DNA of 64,000 bases, taken from Flavobacterium stagni (GTDB taxonomy: Bacteria; Bacteroidota; Bacteroidia; Flavobacteriales; Flavobacteriaceae). Below, in pieces: positions 28,701 through 37,854 of the stretch. The translations under genes were made by a program, and so were the position numbers. The stretch spans positions 1 to 64,000 of the forward strand of contig NZ_SBKN01000004.1 in assembly GCF_004122105.1 (NCBI RefSeq). The letters run 5' to 3'. The notes beneath the pieces are model-generated. The model did not search any database, was not told where the DNA came from, and worked only from the letters and a program-made list of their open reading frames with translations. Each line of letters begins with the position of its first letter. Position 1 is the first letter of the stretch.

Positions 28701-31524
28701 AACTACTGGGGTTTCGGGATCGATAGCAACGGGTTTTACCTTTAATCCAACAGTAACTACAACCTACACTTTGATGGCAACACAAAGTGGTGGCAGTCTT
28801 TGTGGAAATATAACTTCCATTACGATAAATGTTAAAGCGGCTCCACCTGCGGTTTCCATCTTACCTGTCAATCCAACAATTTGTCAAGGTACAATATTGC
28901 AATTATTTGGAAGTACGAGTGTGGCCACACCTTCAGTTGTTTTAAATGAAAATTTTAACAGTCCGGTGAATAATTGGGTAGTTGCCAATACTTCTTCTGG
29001 TGGAAATCCAATAGATTCTCAATTTACATTGCAACCTTCAGGCTATAATTATATCAATGCTTTTGGTTGGGATGTTACTTTTTCAAGTAATGATGCGAGT
29101 CAATTTTATTTAGCCAATTCTGATGCCCAAAGTGCGAGCTCTGGTACAACAACCCGAACTACATTAACTTCGCCCACTTTTGATTTGATTGGCTATACTT
29201 CGGCTAATATCAATTTCTATCATTATATTCGTTTTATTTCTGGGGATAAATTTTGGATTCAAGTTTCTACCGATTCAGGATCAACATGGAATACCTTACA
29301 GTCATACACAGCTTCACAAGGTGTTGCTAATGCTTTTGCTAACAGTATAGTGAATATGACTCCCTACTTAGGAATGTCCAATTTGAAAATACGTTTCTAT
29401 TATGAATCCAATTGGGGCTATTGTTGGGCATTAGATAATGTCAAAATTTCGGGAACTTTATCTGCAGCGTTAACATGGTCGCCTATTACTAATTTATATA
29501 CTGATGCAGCTTGTACGGTTCCGTATACTGCAGGAGCTGCCCTAACTTCTGTATATACCAATTCCCCGAATACGATAACTTATCAAGCAACATTGACAGG
29601 TTCCAACGGTTGTTCAAGAACCGGATTTAGTGCTATTACAGTTTCTCCACCAACAGTTGCAGGTGTCTTGGGTGATTCTCAAATTGTTTGTACCTTAACT
29701 ACACCCGCGAATTTAGTGTTGACGGGCAATGTGGGTAATGTTGTTCGCTGGGAATCTGCAGATGATGCGGCATTTACACTAAATGTAGCCAATATTGCCA
29801 ATACCACTACAACTTTGACTGCTGCTCAAATGGGTACCATTAATCCTATAAAATATTACAGAGTACAAGTGAAGAGTGGAGCATGTAACGCCTTATATTC
29901 CAATGTGGTTTCGGTGGCTATTCCTGTTACAACTTGGAATGGAACAGCATGGAATAACGGCGCTCCCACATCCAGTGTTCGAGCAATTTTTGCTGGAAAT
30001 TATACTTCCACAGGTGATTTAAATGCGTGTTCTGTTCGGGTGAATTCAGGGACAATTACCTTTAATGCAGGTCATTCACTTATCGTACAAAATGATGTTG
30101 TTGTGGCAGCGGGTTCCTTAGTGTTTAACGACACAGCTAGTTTGGTGCAAGTTGTCGATGGGGCAGTCAATTCGGGTAATATTGTTTATAAACGAACTGC
30201 CATGCCTATGCGTAAGTTTGATTTTACTTATTGGTCTTCACCAGTGGCGAATCAAGTTTTGAATGTATTTAGTCCGGTAACCCCTGCCGATAAGTTCTTT
30301 GTGTATGATCCTGTAAGTGTCAATTGGGTGAATGTATTAAATACGAGTACAATGACGCCTGGGAAAGGATACATTATTCGCGCACCAAGTTCATACAGTC
30401 CTGTGACAACTTCTATTTTTAATGGTTCGTTTTCAGGGGTACCCAATAACGGACCTGTAAATGCTCCGGTTGTTTTTAGTACCACAAATTATAATTTGAT
30501 AGGAAATCCGTTTCCAAGTGCAATTAACGCCGATGCCTTTTTGTCGCATCCTAATAATATAGGTGTAATCGATGCCACTTTGTATTTTTGGACCCATAAC
30601 ACACCCATGACCAATAATAATTATACCAATAATGATTATGCGATTTATAATTATTTAGGAGGAACAGGTACAAGTGCTGCTGCGAATACAGGAGTAAATA
30701 CAGCCATTCCTAATGGTAAAATTGCAGCGGGCCAAGGTTTTTTTGTGAAAGCTTTAGTTTCGGGTAATGTACTTTTTTCAAATAGTATGCGTATTGCTGG
30801 AAACAACAATCAGTTCTTTAGAATGCAAAATGGCAACCAAACACAAGTTACAACAAACCATCGTTATTGGTTAGATGTAACGAATGGTTCAGGTGCGTTC
30901 AAACAAACATTGGTTGGTTATTCAGCTGAAGCGACATTGGGATTGGACCGCGGTTATGATAGTGATTTTATAGATGTTGGTTTGCCGATGGCTTTATATA
31001 GTGTGTTGCCCCGTGGACAATCCTTATCTATCCAAGGTAGGGGATTGCCATTTGAAGTTTCGGATGTGGTGCCTTTGGGATTTAAATCAACAGCCTTAGA
31101 TGATTATACCATTCATTTGTCTGCCTTTGATGGGTTGTTTGATTTCCAAAGTATTTATTTGAAAGATCGTTACCTTAATATTATACACGATTTAAAAGCG
31201 GGGGATTATTATTTCCGTTCCAATGCAGGGACTTTTAACGACCGTTTCCAAATCGTTTATTCCACAGCGTTATTAAATACATCCGAATTGGAATATTCCA
31301 ATTCAGTTATATTATATCATCAAAACGATAAAATAACGATTCATTCACAAACAGAGTGGATTGAACGTATTAATGTTTATGATGTGAGAGGTGTTTTATT
31401 GGCTACTCAAAAAGAGATCGATCAACAAGAGATCAGTTTTGATTTAGCCATACCCGATCAAGTTGTTTTGTTTGAAATTTGGACGAACGACGGCAAAAAG
31501 ATAGTTCGGAAATACGTGAAATAG
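25711..31524 (+). CDS. Giant secreted T9SS type C protein with lectin-like, FN3 and cleaved-adhesin-type domains
   Basis: 1937 residues. Signal peptide about 1-28 (ending MNAQ). Domains by pattern: an N-terminal beta-sandwich shared with the 32347 and 37855 genes (29-265; IGFNFSYDN, SPNGFITFG, VQVGLRG); an FN3-like region and FN3 (266-472); a cleaved-adhesin/MAM-like sandwich (475-640; YTQNFDT, FIAIDDISV); FN3 (640-735); Ig-like (736-1050); a jelly-roll (1075-1250; NENFNSP, YCWALDN); Ig-like (1320-1408); the shared C-terminal module from about 1407 (TTWNGTAWNNGAP); and a type C-like sorting domain (INVYDVRG ... GKKIVRKYVK). The C-terminal module is closest to that of the 32347 gene (PMRKFDFTYWSSPVA). 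Likely adhesin; no enzyme motif seen. Confidence 0.86.
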   Translation: MHPNNTLVRHFFLTIVILMVLSAKMNAQVSAYSFTQTIPVSGYVPLSGGTVAFAAPWDDDAPVQVPIGFNFSYDNTVFTNCYISPNGFITFGATPPTVANYTPMSTATVYNPGNTGGAVAAMGVNLSSNGSPIEYGVIGSAPNRTFIVQWSNANRKTTAVVPGDFDFQIQLSETTNAITFSYGNCDTTQSTTSVNVQVGLRGFDNNLVQGNVFNRVQGSSQLWGNSGATIQGAVNTATLFTNGTAYPNFGLQFIFAPGSPCTTPAELPTALVLGGTSITSTSFVGNSFTPPTNPPSKYMVVRSLSNTPPTAAIFVNRTFYPVGTTVSGFLVVANSNLTTFNQTGLASNTTYYYWVIPYNDKCIGAPYYNLTTPLSGSATTCFATTVAGAATSVGGNGFTANWSAVTGATSYSIDVSTSNTFASFVTGYNNLSIPTGTTSLVVSGLLPSTTYYYRVRANGPGCVVNSATITATTTCGYYTIPYTQNFDTTTVGNVPVCYSVLNNNADTNQWKVQAVSFTSSPRSIQIDKNPAADMNDWFILPGLNLTGGVSYRLTFRYNTGSVSGNSENLSVFYGTAQTSAGMVNNLVSLPGITNNFFETQTVDFAPGISGIYYIGFYGSSLANQTFIAIDDISVTLSPSCLDPSNLNVTTIGSTTASLTWTASSIAPSQGYEYYLSTTSTPPTGATVATGSVGAGVTTLNLSGLSPSTYYWIWVRGNCGPSDKSIWTTEETFNTECSTPTITSTIPVTRCGYGNGTLTANSSVGSSIRWYATSTGSTVIGTGTTITTPNTLTDITYYAEARAFGAIAKTGPVNPSLQLGTRTVQNYAAKVDFTVNSSTTLQSVDIFPMVSGQAGRFIVRTIGNIPVATINYTTNVSGGNTLQTIAINANLLPGNYYLFFETVPSSGIRMNSTNGTYPYSSSVATIDGNDINPVYYMGAYNWKFTTECLSPRTPVTLTVTAPPTLSLSATDFTICEDETTPVVNVIGSANYNSFTWSPTTGVSGSIATGFTFNPTVTTTYTLMATQSGGSLCGNITSITINVKAAPPAVSILPVNPTICQGTILQLFGSTSVATPSVVLNENFNSPVNNWVVANTSSGGNPIDSQFTLQPSGYNYINAFGWDVTFSSNDASQFYLANSDAQSASSGTTTRTTLTSPTFDLIGYTSANINFYHYIRFISGDKFWIQVSTDSGSTWNTLQSYTASQGVANAFANSIVNMTPYLGMSNLKIRFYYESNWGYCWALDNVKISGTLSAALTWSPITNLYTDAACTVPYTAGAALTSVYTNSPNTITYQATLTGSNGCSRTGFSAITVSPPTVAGVLGDSQIVCTLTTPANLVLTGNVGNVVRWESADDAAFTLNVANIANTTTTLTAAQMGTINPIKYYRVQVKSGACNALYSNVVSVAIPVTTWNGTAWNNGAPTSSVRAIFAGNYTSTGDLNACSVRVNSGTITFNAGHSLIVQNDVVVAAGSLVFNDTASLVQVVDGAVNSGNIVYKRTAMPMRKFDFTYWSSPVANQVLNVFSPVTPADKFFVYDPVSVNWVNVLNTSTMTPGKGYIIRAPSSYSPVTTSIFNGSFSGVPNNGPVNAPVVFSTTNYNLIGNPFPSAINADAFLSHPNNIGVIDATLYFWTHNTPMTNNNYTNNDYAIYNYLGGTGTSAAANTGVNTAIPNGKIAAGQGFFVKALVSGNVLFSNSMRIAGNNNQFFRMQNGNQTQVTTNHRYWLDVTNGSGAFKQTLVGYSAEATLGLDRGYDSDFIDVGLPMALYSVLPRGQSLSIQGRGLPFEVSDVVPLGFKSTALDDYTIHLSAFDGLFDFQSIYLKDRYLNIIHDLKAGDYYFRSNAGTFNDRFQIVYSTALLNTSELEYSNSVILYHQNDKITIHSQTEWIERINVYDVRGVLLATQKEIDQQEISFDLAIPDQVVLFEIWTNDGKKIVRKYVK

Positions 31525-31533
31525 TTAAAAAAC

Positions 31534-31563
31534 AGGCGCTTATCAACTAAGCGTCTTTTTTTT
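31534..31563 (+). terminator. Terminator of the 25711-31524 gene
   Basis: Nine-bp stem AGGCGCTTA / TAAGCGTCT (one G-U pair) with a 5-base loop and a run of T. Confidence 0.88.
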
Positions 31564-31605
31564 GTCCATGAAATGCACAAAAAAAGGATAAAAAACTTCG
31601 AGGTC

Positions 31606-31638
31606 GGTAATAAACGAGTTTTAGGGTATTTTATCGAA
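31606..31638 (+). promoter_or_regulatory. TCGA-type element with degenerate partner, upstream of the 31695 gene
   Basis: A strong GTATTTTATCGAA has its core at 31633. Twenty bp before it is a poorer AACGAG (31613). A TAGTTTTG -7 box follows 34 bp after the strong core. Confidence 0.55.
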
Positions 31639-31666
31639 TATATTTCAGTAGCGCATTGTGTGGTTG

Positions 31667-31674
31667 TAGTTTTG
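31667..31674 (+). promoter_or_regulatory. Candidate -7 box of the 31695 gene
   Basis: TAGTTTTG matches TANNTTTG. Transcription would begin near 31681, after the TTG at 31656, which supports the ATG at 31695 as the start. Confidence 0.6.
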
Positions 31675-31694
31675 ACTCAGAAATAACAACAACG

Positions 31695-32039
31695 ATGAAC
31701 ACCATTTCACATAATACTTCAAACACAATGCAAAAAAGAACTATCGTATTTTTCGTTTTATTCTTATTATCAAGCTTCGGAATGTTTGGTCAAGAAGTAA
31801 AGTCAGAAGAAAACACATTATCAACTACAGTTCCTGCAATTGAAGTAGTTTATGATTCAGAAGTGGATTTAGTAAACTGGTTCATGTCATCAAAACAAAA
31901 TACAATGAATAACGAAGTGAAAGGGGAGTCTACTACGACTACAAAAAAACAAATCATCACTTCAGGTTCTCAACCAAATAAAGTGTTATACCGCACATTC
32001 GTAAAACGAATTGCTTCTAAAGATACAGCTATAGTTTAG
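31695..32039 (+). CDS. Small secreted protein of unknown function within the giant-gene array
   Basis: 114 residues from the ATG at 31695. A longer reading from a TTG at 31656 would begin before the predicted transcription start, and an ATG at 31728 is also possible. A basic N-terminus and a hydrophobic stretch (about residues 16-32, ending MFGQ) form a signal peptide. The mature part is polar, with acidic and Ser/Thr/Lys-rich stretches (EVVYDSEVDLVNWFMSSKQN; TTTTKKQ). There is no sorting domain, cysteine or membrane anchor, so export is probably only to the periplasm or by another route. Own promoter and terminator. The upstream element resembles those of the giant genes, which suggests co-regulation; function is not recognised. 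Confidence 0.75.
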   Translation: MNTISHNTSNTMQKRTIVFFVLFLLSSFGMFGQEVKSEENTLSTTVPAIEVVYDSEVDLVNWFMSSKQNTMNNEVKGESTTTTKKQIITSGSQPNKVLYRTFVKRIASKDTAIV

Positions 32040-32071
32040 TTAAGTACTATAAATCTGGTTAGTTTAAGTTT

Positions 32072-32098
32072 AAAGCCCTTCCTATGAAGGGTTTTTTT
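32072..32098 (+). terminator. Terminator of the 31695-32039 gene
   Basis: Stem AAGCCCTTC / GAAGGGTTT with a 4-base loop and seven T. The rest of the 32099-32346 gap is AT-rich with only the paired element below. Confidence 0.88.
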
Positions 32099-32221
32099 GT
32101 TAATAAAAAAAGCACGATTCTTTTCTTATTAATTGTAAATCTGTGTTTTACAAAGGTGTTGGAGTGGTAATAACATGATTTTACTTACAGTAATTAGTGT
32201 TCATAACCTGCTTAAAATCAT

Positions 32222-32255
32222 GTTTTTTACCGATGAAACTCTGCTTTTTATCGAT
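32222..32255 (+). promoter_or_regulatory. Phased TCGAT-type pair upstream of the 32347 gene
   Basis: GTTTTTTACCGAT (core 32229) and GCTTTTTATCGAT (core 32250) are 21 bp apart in direct orientation. A near-match -7 box, TAAATTTA, lies at 32304. Confidence 0.75.
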
Positions 32256-32346
32256 TTGGGCTTTCTTCCTTTTTTGAATTGAAATTTTTACAAAAAAATA
32301 ATGTAAATTTAGCGCCAAATACAAGGATTACCCTAAATAAATCGCT

Positions 32347-35300
32347 ATGGCAAAAAAAATACACGTAAACGTTGTGAATAATGGATTCTTGCGATTCATT
32401 ACTTTAATTGTGCTATTCCTTAATTTTGGAGTTCAAGCACAGAGTTATACCGTTACACAAACCAACTGGACAGCTGGTTATACTACATTTCCATTGTCAG
32501 GTCGTACCACTTTGGCGGCTACAGGAGGTAATGTGGATGATGTTGTTTATCCCTTGACTATACCTTTTTCATTTGGATTCAATGGAGGGACTTATACCAC
32601 GGTGAACATGTCAACCAATGGTTTCGTGTATTTTGGTACGGCAACAGGAACGCCTGCAACGGAATATTTTCCAATTTCTTCTTCGGCTACAAATTATACA
32701 GGTGGAGGAGCCATTTCGGTATATGGGCGCGATATGGATTTGATTGGTACAACTGCCACCGTAAATATGGGTTGGGTAGTTACAGGTACTGCACCGAACC
32801 GTATTTTTAAGATGGATTGGGTAACCCGTCGATCAATTGGCGCTAATGCTGTGCCTGCTAGTGAAGCTTCTATGGTATTTCAATTATGGTTGTATGAAAC
32901 AACCAATGTGATTGAAATGATTTACAATAATGCTACGTTTACCAATACTACGGCGATTTTAACAGGGCAAATAGGTATTAGAGGTGCAACAAATACAGAT
33001 TTTATTAACTTATCATACACAAACTCTGCGGCACAATGGCCGGGTTCGGCAACAACGCCTAACCAAATGGCATTAGGAACAGCTAATACAGATAGTGTAG
33101 TAACTAAAGGAAATACGGCTGCTTCGGCAACTATTCAAGCCACTTCCAATCGATTATTCCGCTGGACGCCGGTGTCTTGTTTTGCACCTACAGGGTTGAC
33201 AGCTTCTAATATAACATTTAATAGTGTAGATTTAACTTGGCTAGCGGCTTCACCAGCTCCTGCCAATGGATATGAATATTATGTAGGGACAACTTCACCA
33301 ATTGGGGCTTCTCCAGCTACAGGGTCTGTAGGTGCGGGGGTTTTAACCGCGAGTGCTACAGGATTGTCATCAGGTACATTGTATTATTATGCGGTACGTT
33401 CAGTATGTAGTGGTGTTGATAAAAGTGCCTGGACTACAGTAGGTACTTTTACTACCTATTGTGCACCAACCAATATCACGTACTATGAAGGCTTTGATGG
33501 TCCTTCAGTGGTCGTGCCGGCTACTTCACCCAACCATGGAAACATTCCTTCGTGTACATACGCAGTGAATGCAGGTACAGGGAACCCATGGGTAACGACC
33601 TATGAAGATTATTACCCGGGCTTAAATATGTTTTTCCAAGGGAACTTTTTAATGTACAACGGTCAAAGTCCGTCCAATGGTAATACGGCCAATGCATGGT
33701 GGTTTACCAACGGTTTGAACTTAACTGCCGGTACAACGTATCGTATATCGTTTTTCTATAGTGGTACCGATACTCCTTCAACGGTTCAAAACAAACTTAA
33801 AATTGGTTTAGCCACTTCGCCGTTGGCGGCTGGTGTAACCACCATTTTAGATGATTTGCCAAATATTAAAGGAGGACCAAGTGAAAATGTAATCAACTTT
33901 ACAGCGCCTTCTACGGGTGTATTTTACATTGGATTTAATGCGTATTCTAATCCGAATAACGGTCAATTAGCGGTAGATGATGTTACGGTGGCGCCTGCGA
34001 TTTGTTTAGCCGCTTCTAATGTAACTGTTGCTAATATTACAGCTTCATCAGCTTTATTAAGTTGGACTTCCCCATCACCAGCTCCTGCTAATGGTTTTGT
34101 TTATTATTATAATACTACTGGTGCTGCTCCAACAAATGCAACTGTTCCGTCAGGATCTGTTGGGGTTGGTGTTACCAGTTTGAACTTAACTGGTTTGAAT
34201 GGAAGTACCAATTATTATTTTTGGGTGCGCACCTATTGCGGTGGCGGCGATTATGGGGAATGGGTAGCGTTGAACAATTCAGGTTCTGGATTTTTCACCA
34301 CATTATACCAACCTCCTTTCTGTGTTCCGGCAGTATCTGCTTCACCGAATACTTCTACTTACATTACCAATGTTACTACTACAGGGGGTACAGCTAACTT
34401 AAATAACAGTTCAGGGTATTCAACGGGAAGTTATGGTGACTATTCCGCTCAAGTAGTGGCACAGGCTCCTGGATTTTCAGTGAATATGTCGATTGGTTTT
34501 ATCGCGACTGGTGGAGTAGGTGTAGCGGTATATGTAGACTGGAACAATGACGGTACTTTTGCAGTTGCAGAGCGTATGTACAATTCCGCTACTTATTTAT
34601 CTACTTCACCTGTAAATACAGTTATTAACGTGCCAGGTGCACAAGCTTTAGGCGATTACCGTATGCGTGTAGTGGCTGATTATTGGGCAACCAATCCACT
34701 TCCTTGTACCTATGGAAGTTCTCCTTCTCGTTGGGAAGTAGAAGATTATACCTTCCGTGTTGTAACACCACCACCACCATTGTCAATCAACATTACTTCG
34801 GATACACAATGTGCGGGTAATCCATCGGCTTTGGTGCAATTAACTACTCCAGTTTCAAATTATCAGTCTTATTCTTGGTTGCCAAATGTAGGTGTTTCAG
34901 GATCTCCTGCAGCTGGTTGGACATTTACCAACACTGTCACTACAGTTTATACATTAACAGCTAATGAAACTATAGCTCCTTTTGGTTCTAGACAATTAAC
35001 ATTTACTTACATAGCCAATCAAACTCCAACACCGATTGTTTTGTCACCCGCTACGCCAACCGTTTGTGGATCTGGTCCAGCGGTGCAGTTAACATCAACG
35101 GGTGGTTTGGTTTCAGGTTTTCCTATATTAAGTGAGAACTTTAATACAGGAGCACCAGGTTGGACATCTTCATCTACTGCAGCGCATACAGGTGGAAATA
35201 CTGCAGTTTCTTTATGGCAAATTCAAAACTCTCCTTATGACGGAATTGTCAGTCCGGACTCCTCTCAATTCATGGTGTCTGATTCTGACGGTCAGGGAAG

Positions 35301-37701
35301 TGGGTCAACTACTTTCGTTGAATTGACATCTCCAGTATTTAGTTTGGTGGGTTACACAGATGCGTCATTAAGTTTTTATCATTATTATCGTCCATGGATT
35401 AATGGTACGGCCACGGTTTACATTACCACAAATGGAGGTACAACATGGACACAAATTCGTCAATGGACAAATACAGCTAATGGAGAGACTACACAAGGTA
35501 CAACAACCAATTTTGCTTTAGTTAATCTTCCTTTGGTTGCCTATGTAGGACAAGCCAATGTGCAAATTAAATTTACCTATACTGCACAATGGGGTTGGTA
35601 CTGGGCAATCGATAATTTCTTAGTTTCAGGTACAGCTTCCTCGGCTGTAAATTGGAACTTGGCTACTGGCCCAGTAGCCAATGGGGTTGCAGTTCCAGGA
35701 TTGTATACTGATGCTGCTGCTACAACGGCTTATATCGCAGGTACTGGTTCAGCATCAGTTTATGCGTTACCAACAGCGACTACAGATTATACAGCAAGTG
35801 CAAGTACGCCAGCACCTGTTTGTGCTACTAATAGTTCAATAACTGTAACGTTATCAAATGTAGGTGCGGGAACTGCATCATCCGATCAAACGATTTGTAG
35901 TGGGATGCCTGCGAACTTAACATTGACAGGTTATACAGGTACTATTACAAAGTGGCAATCGTCTACGACAGCTGCATTTACAACACCGGTTGATATTGCA
36001 GCAAGTGCATCGGCGACCTTGACTTCTGTTCAAATGGGAGCGATAACAGCAACCACCTATTATAGAGCAGTAGTAACCAATGGAGGTTGTACAGGGTATT
36101 CGAATGTGGTTACAATTACGGTTAGTACGAGTACATGGAATGGATCAGTATGGAGTAACGGAGTACCTTCTCTAACTAAATCGGCAATTTTTGCTGGTAA
36201 TTACAGTTCGACTGGTGACTTATCGGCTTGTTCGGTAACTGTTCAAAGCGGTACAGTTGTATTTAATACGAATCATACCTTAACGGTTCAAAATGCGGTA
36301 ACAGTAACAGGTGGATCTTTAACTTTTGAAAACGCTTCAAGTTTGTTACAGGTAACCAATGCGGTAAACTCAGGTAATATTACTTATAAACGTACAACAA
36401 CACCTATCCGTAAGTTTGACTTTACGTATTGGTCATCACCAGTAGCGCCACAAACATTGGTAGCATTATCGCCATTAACGCAATTTGATAAATATTTCAC
36501 CTTTGATCCTGTAATTGGTAACTGGGTTACAGTTGCCTCATCATCTCTAATGGTGGCTGGTAAAGGGTATATTATTCGTGGACCCAACAATTTTGATCCT
36601 GTGGTTGCGGCTCCTTACAATGCCTCTTTTGTGGGTGTGCCCAACAACGGTACCATTACGGCTCCAATTGCTTTGGGAACATCGGATGTGAATTTAATTG
36701 GTAATCCGTATCCAAGTGCTTTGAATATTGATTTGTTCATGGATTACAATGGTAATACTGGATTAAACTTAGTGGATAAAACAATCTACATATGGACACA
36801 CAATACAGCCATGACCAATAATAATTATACGAATAGCGATTATGCGGTATACAATTACATGGGTGGGGTAGGAACTGCTGCAGCACCAGGTTCAAATAAT
36901 GCTGTTCCAACAGGAAAGATTGCTTCAGGTCAAAGTTTCTTTATCAAAGGTTTAGCTAATGGAAATGCTATTTTCAACAACACCATGCGTGTAGCTGGAA
37001 ATAACGCGCAATTCTTCCGTTCGGCGGCTGATAAGAGTCGTGTTTGGTTGCAGATTTATGACGGTGCAGCTGGCTATAAACAAACTCTAGTAGGTTATGC
37101 AGATGGTGCTACTAATGGTGTTGAAAGTGGTTATGATGGTGATTTATTTGATGCTGGAAATGCAGTAACATTATATTCGTTGGTAGGTAATTCTAAATTG
37201 ACTATCCAAGGTAGAGCTTTACCATTTAATGTAAACGATGTTGTGCCTTTGGGTTATAAAGCAACTGAAAATGGCAACTTGACTATTAGCTTGCATAATT
37301 TTGACGGAGTGTTTACTTCACAAGATATTTACTTAAAAGATAACGCGTTGAATGTAATCCATGATTTGAAAGCAGGCGATTACACATTTGCTACTGGAGC
37401 GGGTACTTTTGAAAACCGTTTCGAATTGGTTTACACGAACAATGCCTTAGGAATTGATACTCCTGAGTTCTCAAATTCGGTTGTGGTGTATGCTCAAAAT
37501 GGAGTGATTCATGTACAATCTTCTTCTTCCAATTTAGACCATATCGAAGTGTATGATGTACGCGGTGCGAAGTTAGCAACGATGCAAAATGTGAACAGTA
37601 ATACAGCTCAATTAGCCCATGTTAGCAATGCGAATCAGTTACTATTTGTTAAGGTAACTGATCAAAATGGCAATACTTTAACAAGAAAAGTACAGTATTA
37701 G
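32347..37701 (+). CDS. Giant secreted T9SS type C protein with lectin-like, FN3 and GEVED domains
   Basis: 1784 residues. Signal peptide about 1-32 (ending VQAQ). N-terminal beta-sandwich (33-275; IPFSFGFNG, STNGFVYFG, GQIGIRG); FN3 (278-372); cleaved-adhesin/MAM-like domain (374-555; YYEGFDG, LAVDDVTV); FN3 (552-650); a GEVED-type domain (658-808) with YVDWNNDGTF and the closing WEVEDYTFRV; an Ig-like domain (810-895); a jelly-roll (927-1098; SENFNTG, WYWAIDN); Ig-like (1175-1262); the shared C-terminal module from about 1261 (STWNGSVWSNGVP); and a type C-like sorting domain from about 1699 (IEVYDVRG ... GNTLTRKVQY). The DWNNDG loop could bind calcium, by inference. Surface adhesin likely; no catalytic motif seen. 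Confidence 0.86.
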   Translation: MAKKIHVNVVNNGFLRFITLIVLFLNFGVQAQSYTVTQTNWTAGYTTFPLSGRTTLAATGGNVDDVVYPLTIPFSFGFNGGTYTTVNMSTNGFVYFGTATGTPATEYFPISSSATNYTGGGAISVYGRDMDLIGTTATVNMGWVVTGTAPNRIFKMDWVTRRSIGANAVPASEASMVFQLWLYETTNVIEMIYNNATFTNTTAILTGQIGIRGATNTDFINLSYTNSAAQWPGSATTPNQMALGTANTDSVVTKGNTAASATIQATSNRLFRWTPVSCFAPTGLTASNITFNSVDLTWLAASPAPANGYEYYVGTTSPIGASPATGSVGAGVLTASATGLSSGTLYYYAVRSVCSGVDKSAWTTVGTFTTYCAPTNITYYEGFDGPSVVVPATSPNHGNIPSCTYAVNAGTGNPWVTTYEDYYPGLNMFFQGNFLMYNGQSPSNGNTANAWWFTNGLNLTAGTTYRISFFYSGTDTPSTVQNKLKIGLATSPLAAGVTTILDDLPNIKGGPSENVINFTAPSTGVFYIGFNAYSNPNNGQLAVDDVTVAPAICLAASNVTVANITASSALLSWTSPSPAPANGFVYYYNTTGAAPTNATVPSGSVGVGVTSLNLTGLNGSTNYYFWVRTYCGGGDYGEWVALNNSGSGFFTTLYQPPFCVPAVSASPNTSTYITNVTTTGGTANLNNSSGYSTGSYGDYSAQVVAQAPGFSVNMSIGFIATGGVGVAVYVDWNNDGTFAVAERMYNSATYLSTSPVNTVINVPGAQALGDYRMRVVADYWATNPLPCTYGSSPSRWEVEDYTFRVVTPPPPLSINITSDTQCAGNPSALVQLTTPVSNYQSYSWLPNVGVSGSPAAGWTFTNTVTTVYTLTANETIAPFGSRQLTFTYIANQTPTPIVLSPATPTVCGSGPAVQLTSTGGLVSGFPILSENFNTGAPGWTSSSTAAHTGGNTAVSLWQIQNSPYDGIVSPDSSQFMVSDSDGQGSGSTTFVELTSPVFSLVGYTDASLSFYHYYRPWINGTATVYITTNGGTTWTQIRQWTNTANGETTQGTTTNFALVNLPLVAYVGQANVQIKFTYTAQWGWYWAIDNFLVSGTASSAVNWNLATGPVANGVAVPGLYTDAAATTAYIAGTGSASVYALPTATTDYTASASTPAPVCATNSSITVTLSNVGAGTASSDQTICSGMPANLTLTGYTGTITKWQSSTTAAFTTPVDIAASASATLTSVQMGAITATTYYRAVVTNGGCTGYSNVVTITVSTSTWNGSVWSNGVPSLTKSAIFAGNYSSTGDLSACSVTVQSGTVVFNTNHTLTVQNAVTVTGGSLTFENASSLLQVTNAVNSGNITYKRTTTPIRKFDFTYWSSPVAPQTLVALSPLTQFDKYFTFDPVIGNWVTVASSSLMVAGKGYIIRGPNNFDPVVAAPYNASFVGVPNNGTITAPIALGTSDVNLIGNPYPSALNIDLFMDYNGNTGLNLVDKTIYIWTHNTAMTNNNYTNSDYAVYNYMGGVGTAAAPGSNNAVPTGKIASGQSFFIKGLANGNAIFNNTMRVAGNNAQFFRSAADKSRVWLQIYDGAAGYKQTLVGYADGATNGVESGYDGDLFDAGNAVTLYSLVGNSKLTIQGRALPFNVNDVVPLGYKATENGNLTISLHNFDGVFTSQDIYLKDNALNVIHDLKAGDYTFATGAGTFENRFELVYTNNALGIDTPEFSNSVVVYAQNGVIHVQSSSSNLDHIEVYDVRGAKLATMQNVNSNTAQLAHVSNANQLLFVKVTDQNGNTLTRKVQY

Positions 37702-37728
37702 AAATAGTATTGTCTTACTTATCCCTAT

Positions 37729-37765
37729 AAAAAAATCGACAAGAGTGTATTTTGTCGATTTTTTT
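37729..37765 (+). terminator. Terminator of the 32347-37701 gene, built from TCGA-type elements
   Basis: Perfect 14-bp stem (AAAAAAATCGACAA and its complement) with a 9-base loop and a T-run inside the right arm. The two arms contain ATCGAC (37735) and GTCGAT (37754), so the hairpin overlaps the regulatory element of the next gene. Confidence 0.75.
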
Positions 37766-37779
37766 GTGTTTATATCGGT
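37747..37779 (+). promoter_or_regulatory. Phased TCGAT-type pair upstream of the 37855 gene
   Basis: GTATTTTGTCGAT (core 37754) and GTTTATATCGGT (core 37774) are 20 bp apart; a further ATCGAC is 19 bp upstream at 37735. Only a poor -7 match (TAATTTAA, 37819) follows. Confidence 0.7.
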
Positions 37780-37854
37780 TTTGTTAATGTGGTGTTAACG
37801 TGATATTATTTCTTTTCTTAATTTAACGCATTAATTAACCCAATTTTTTTAATT

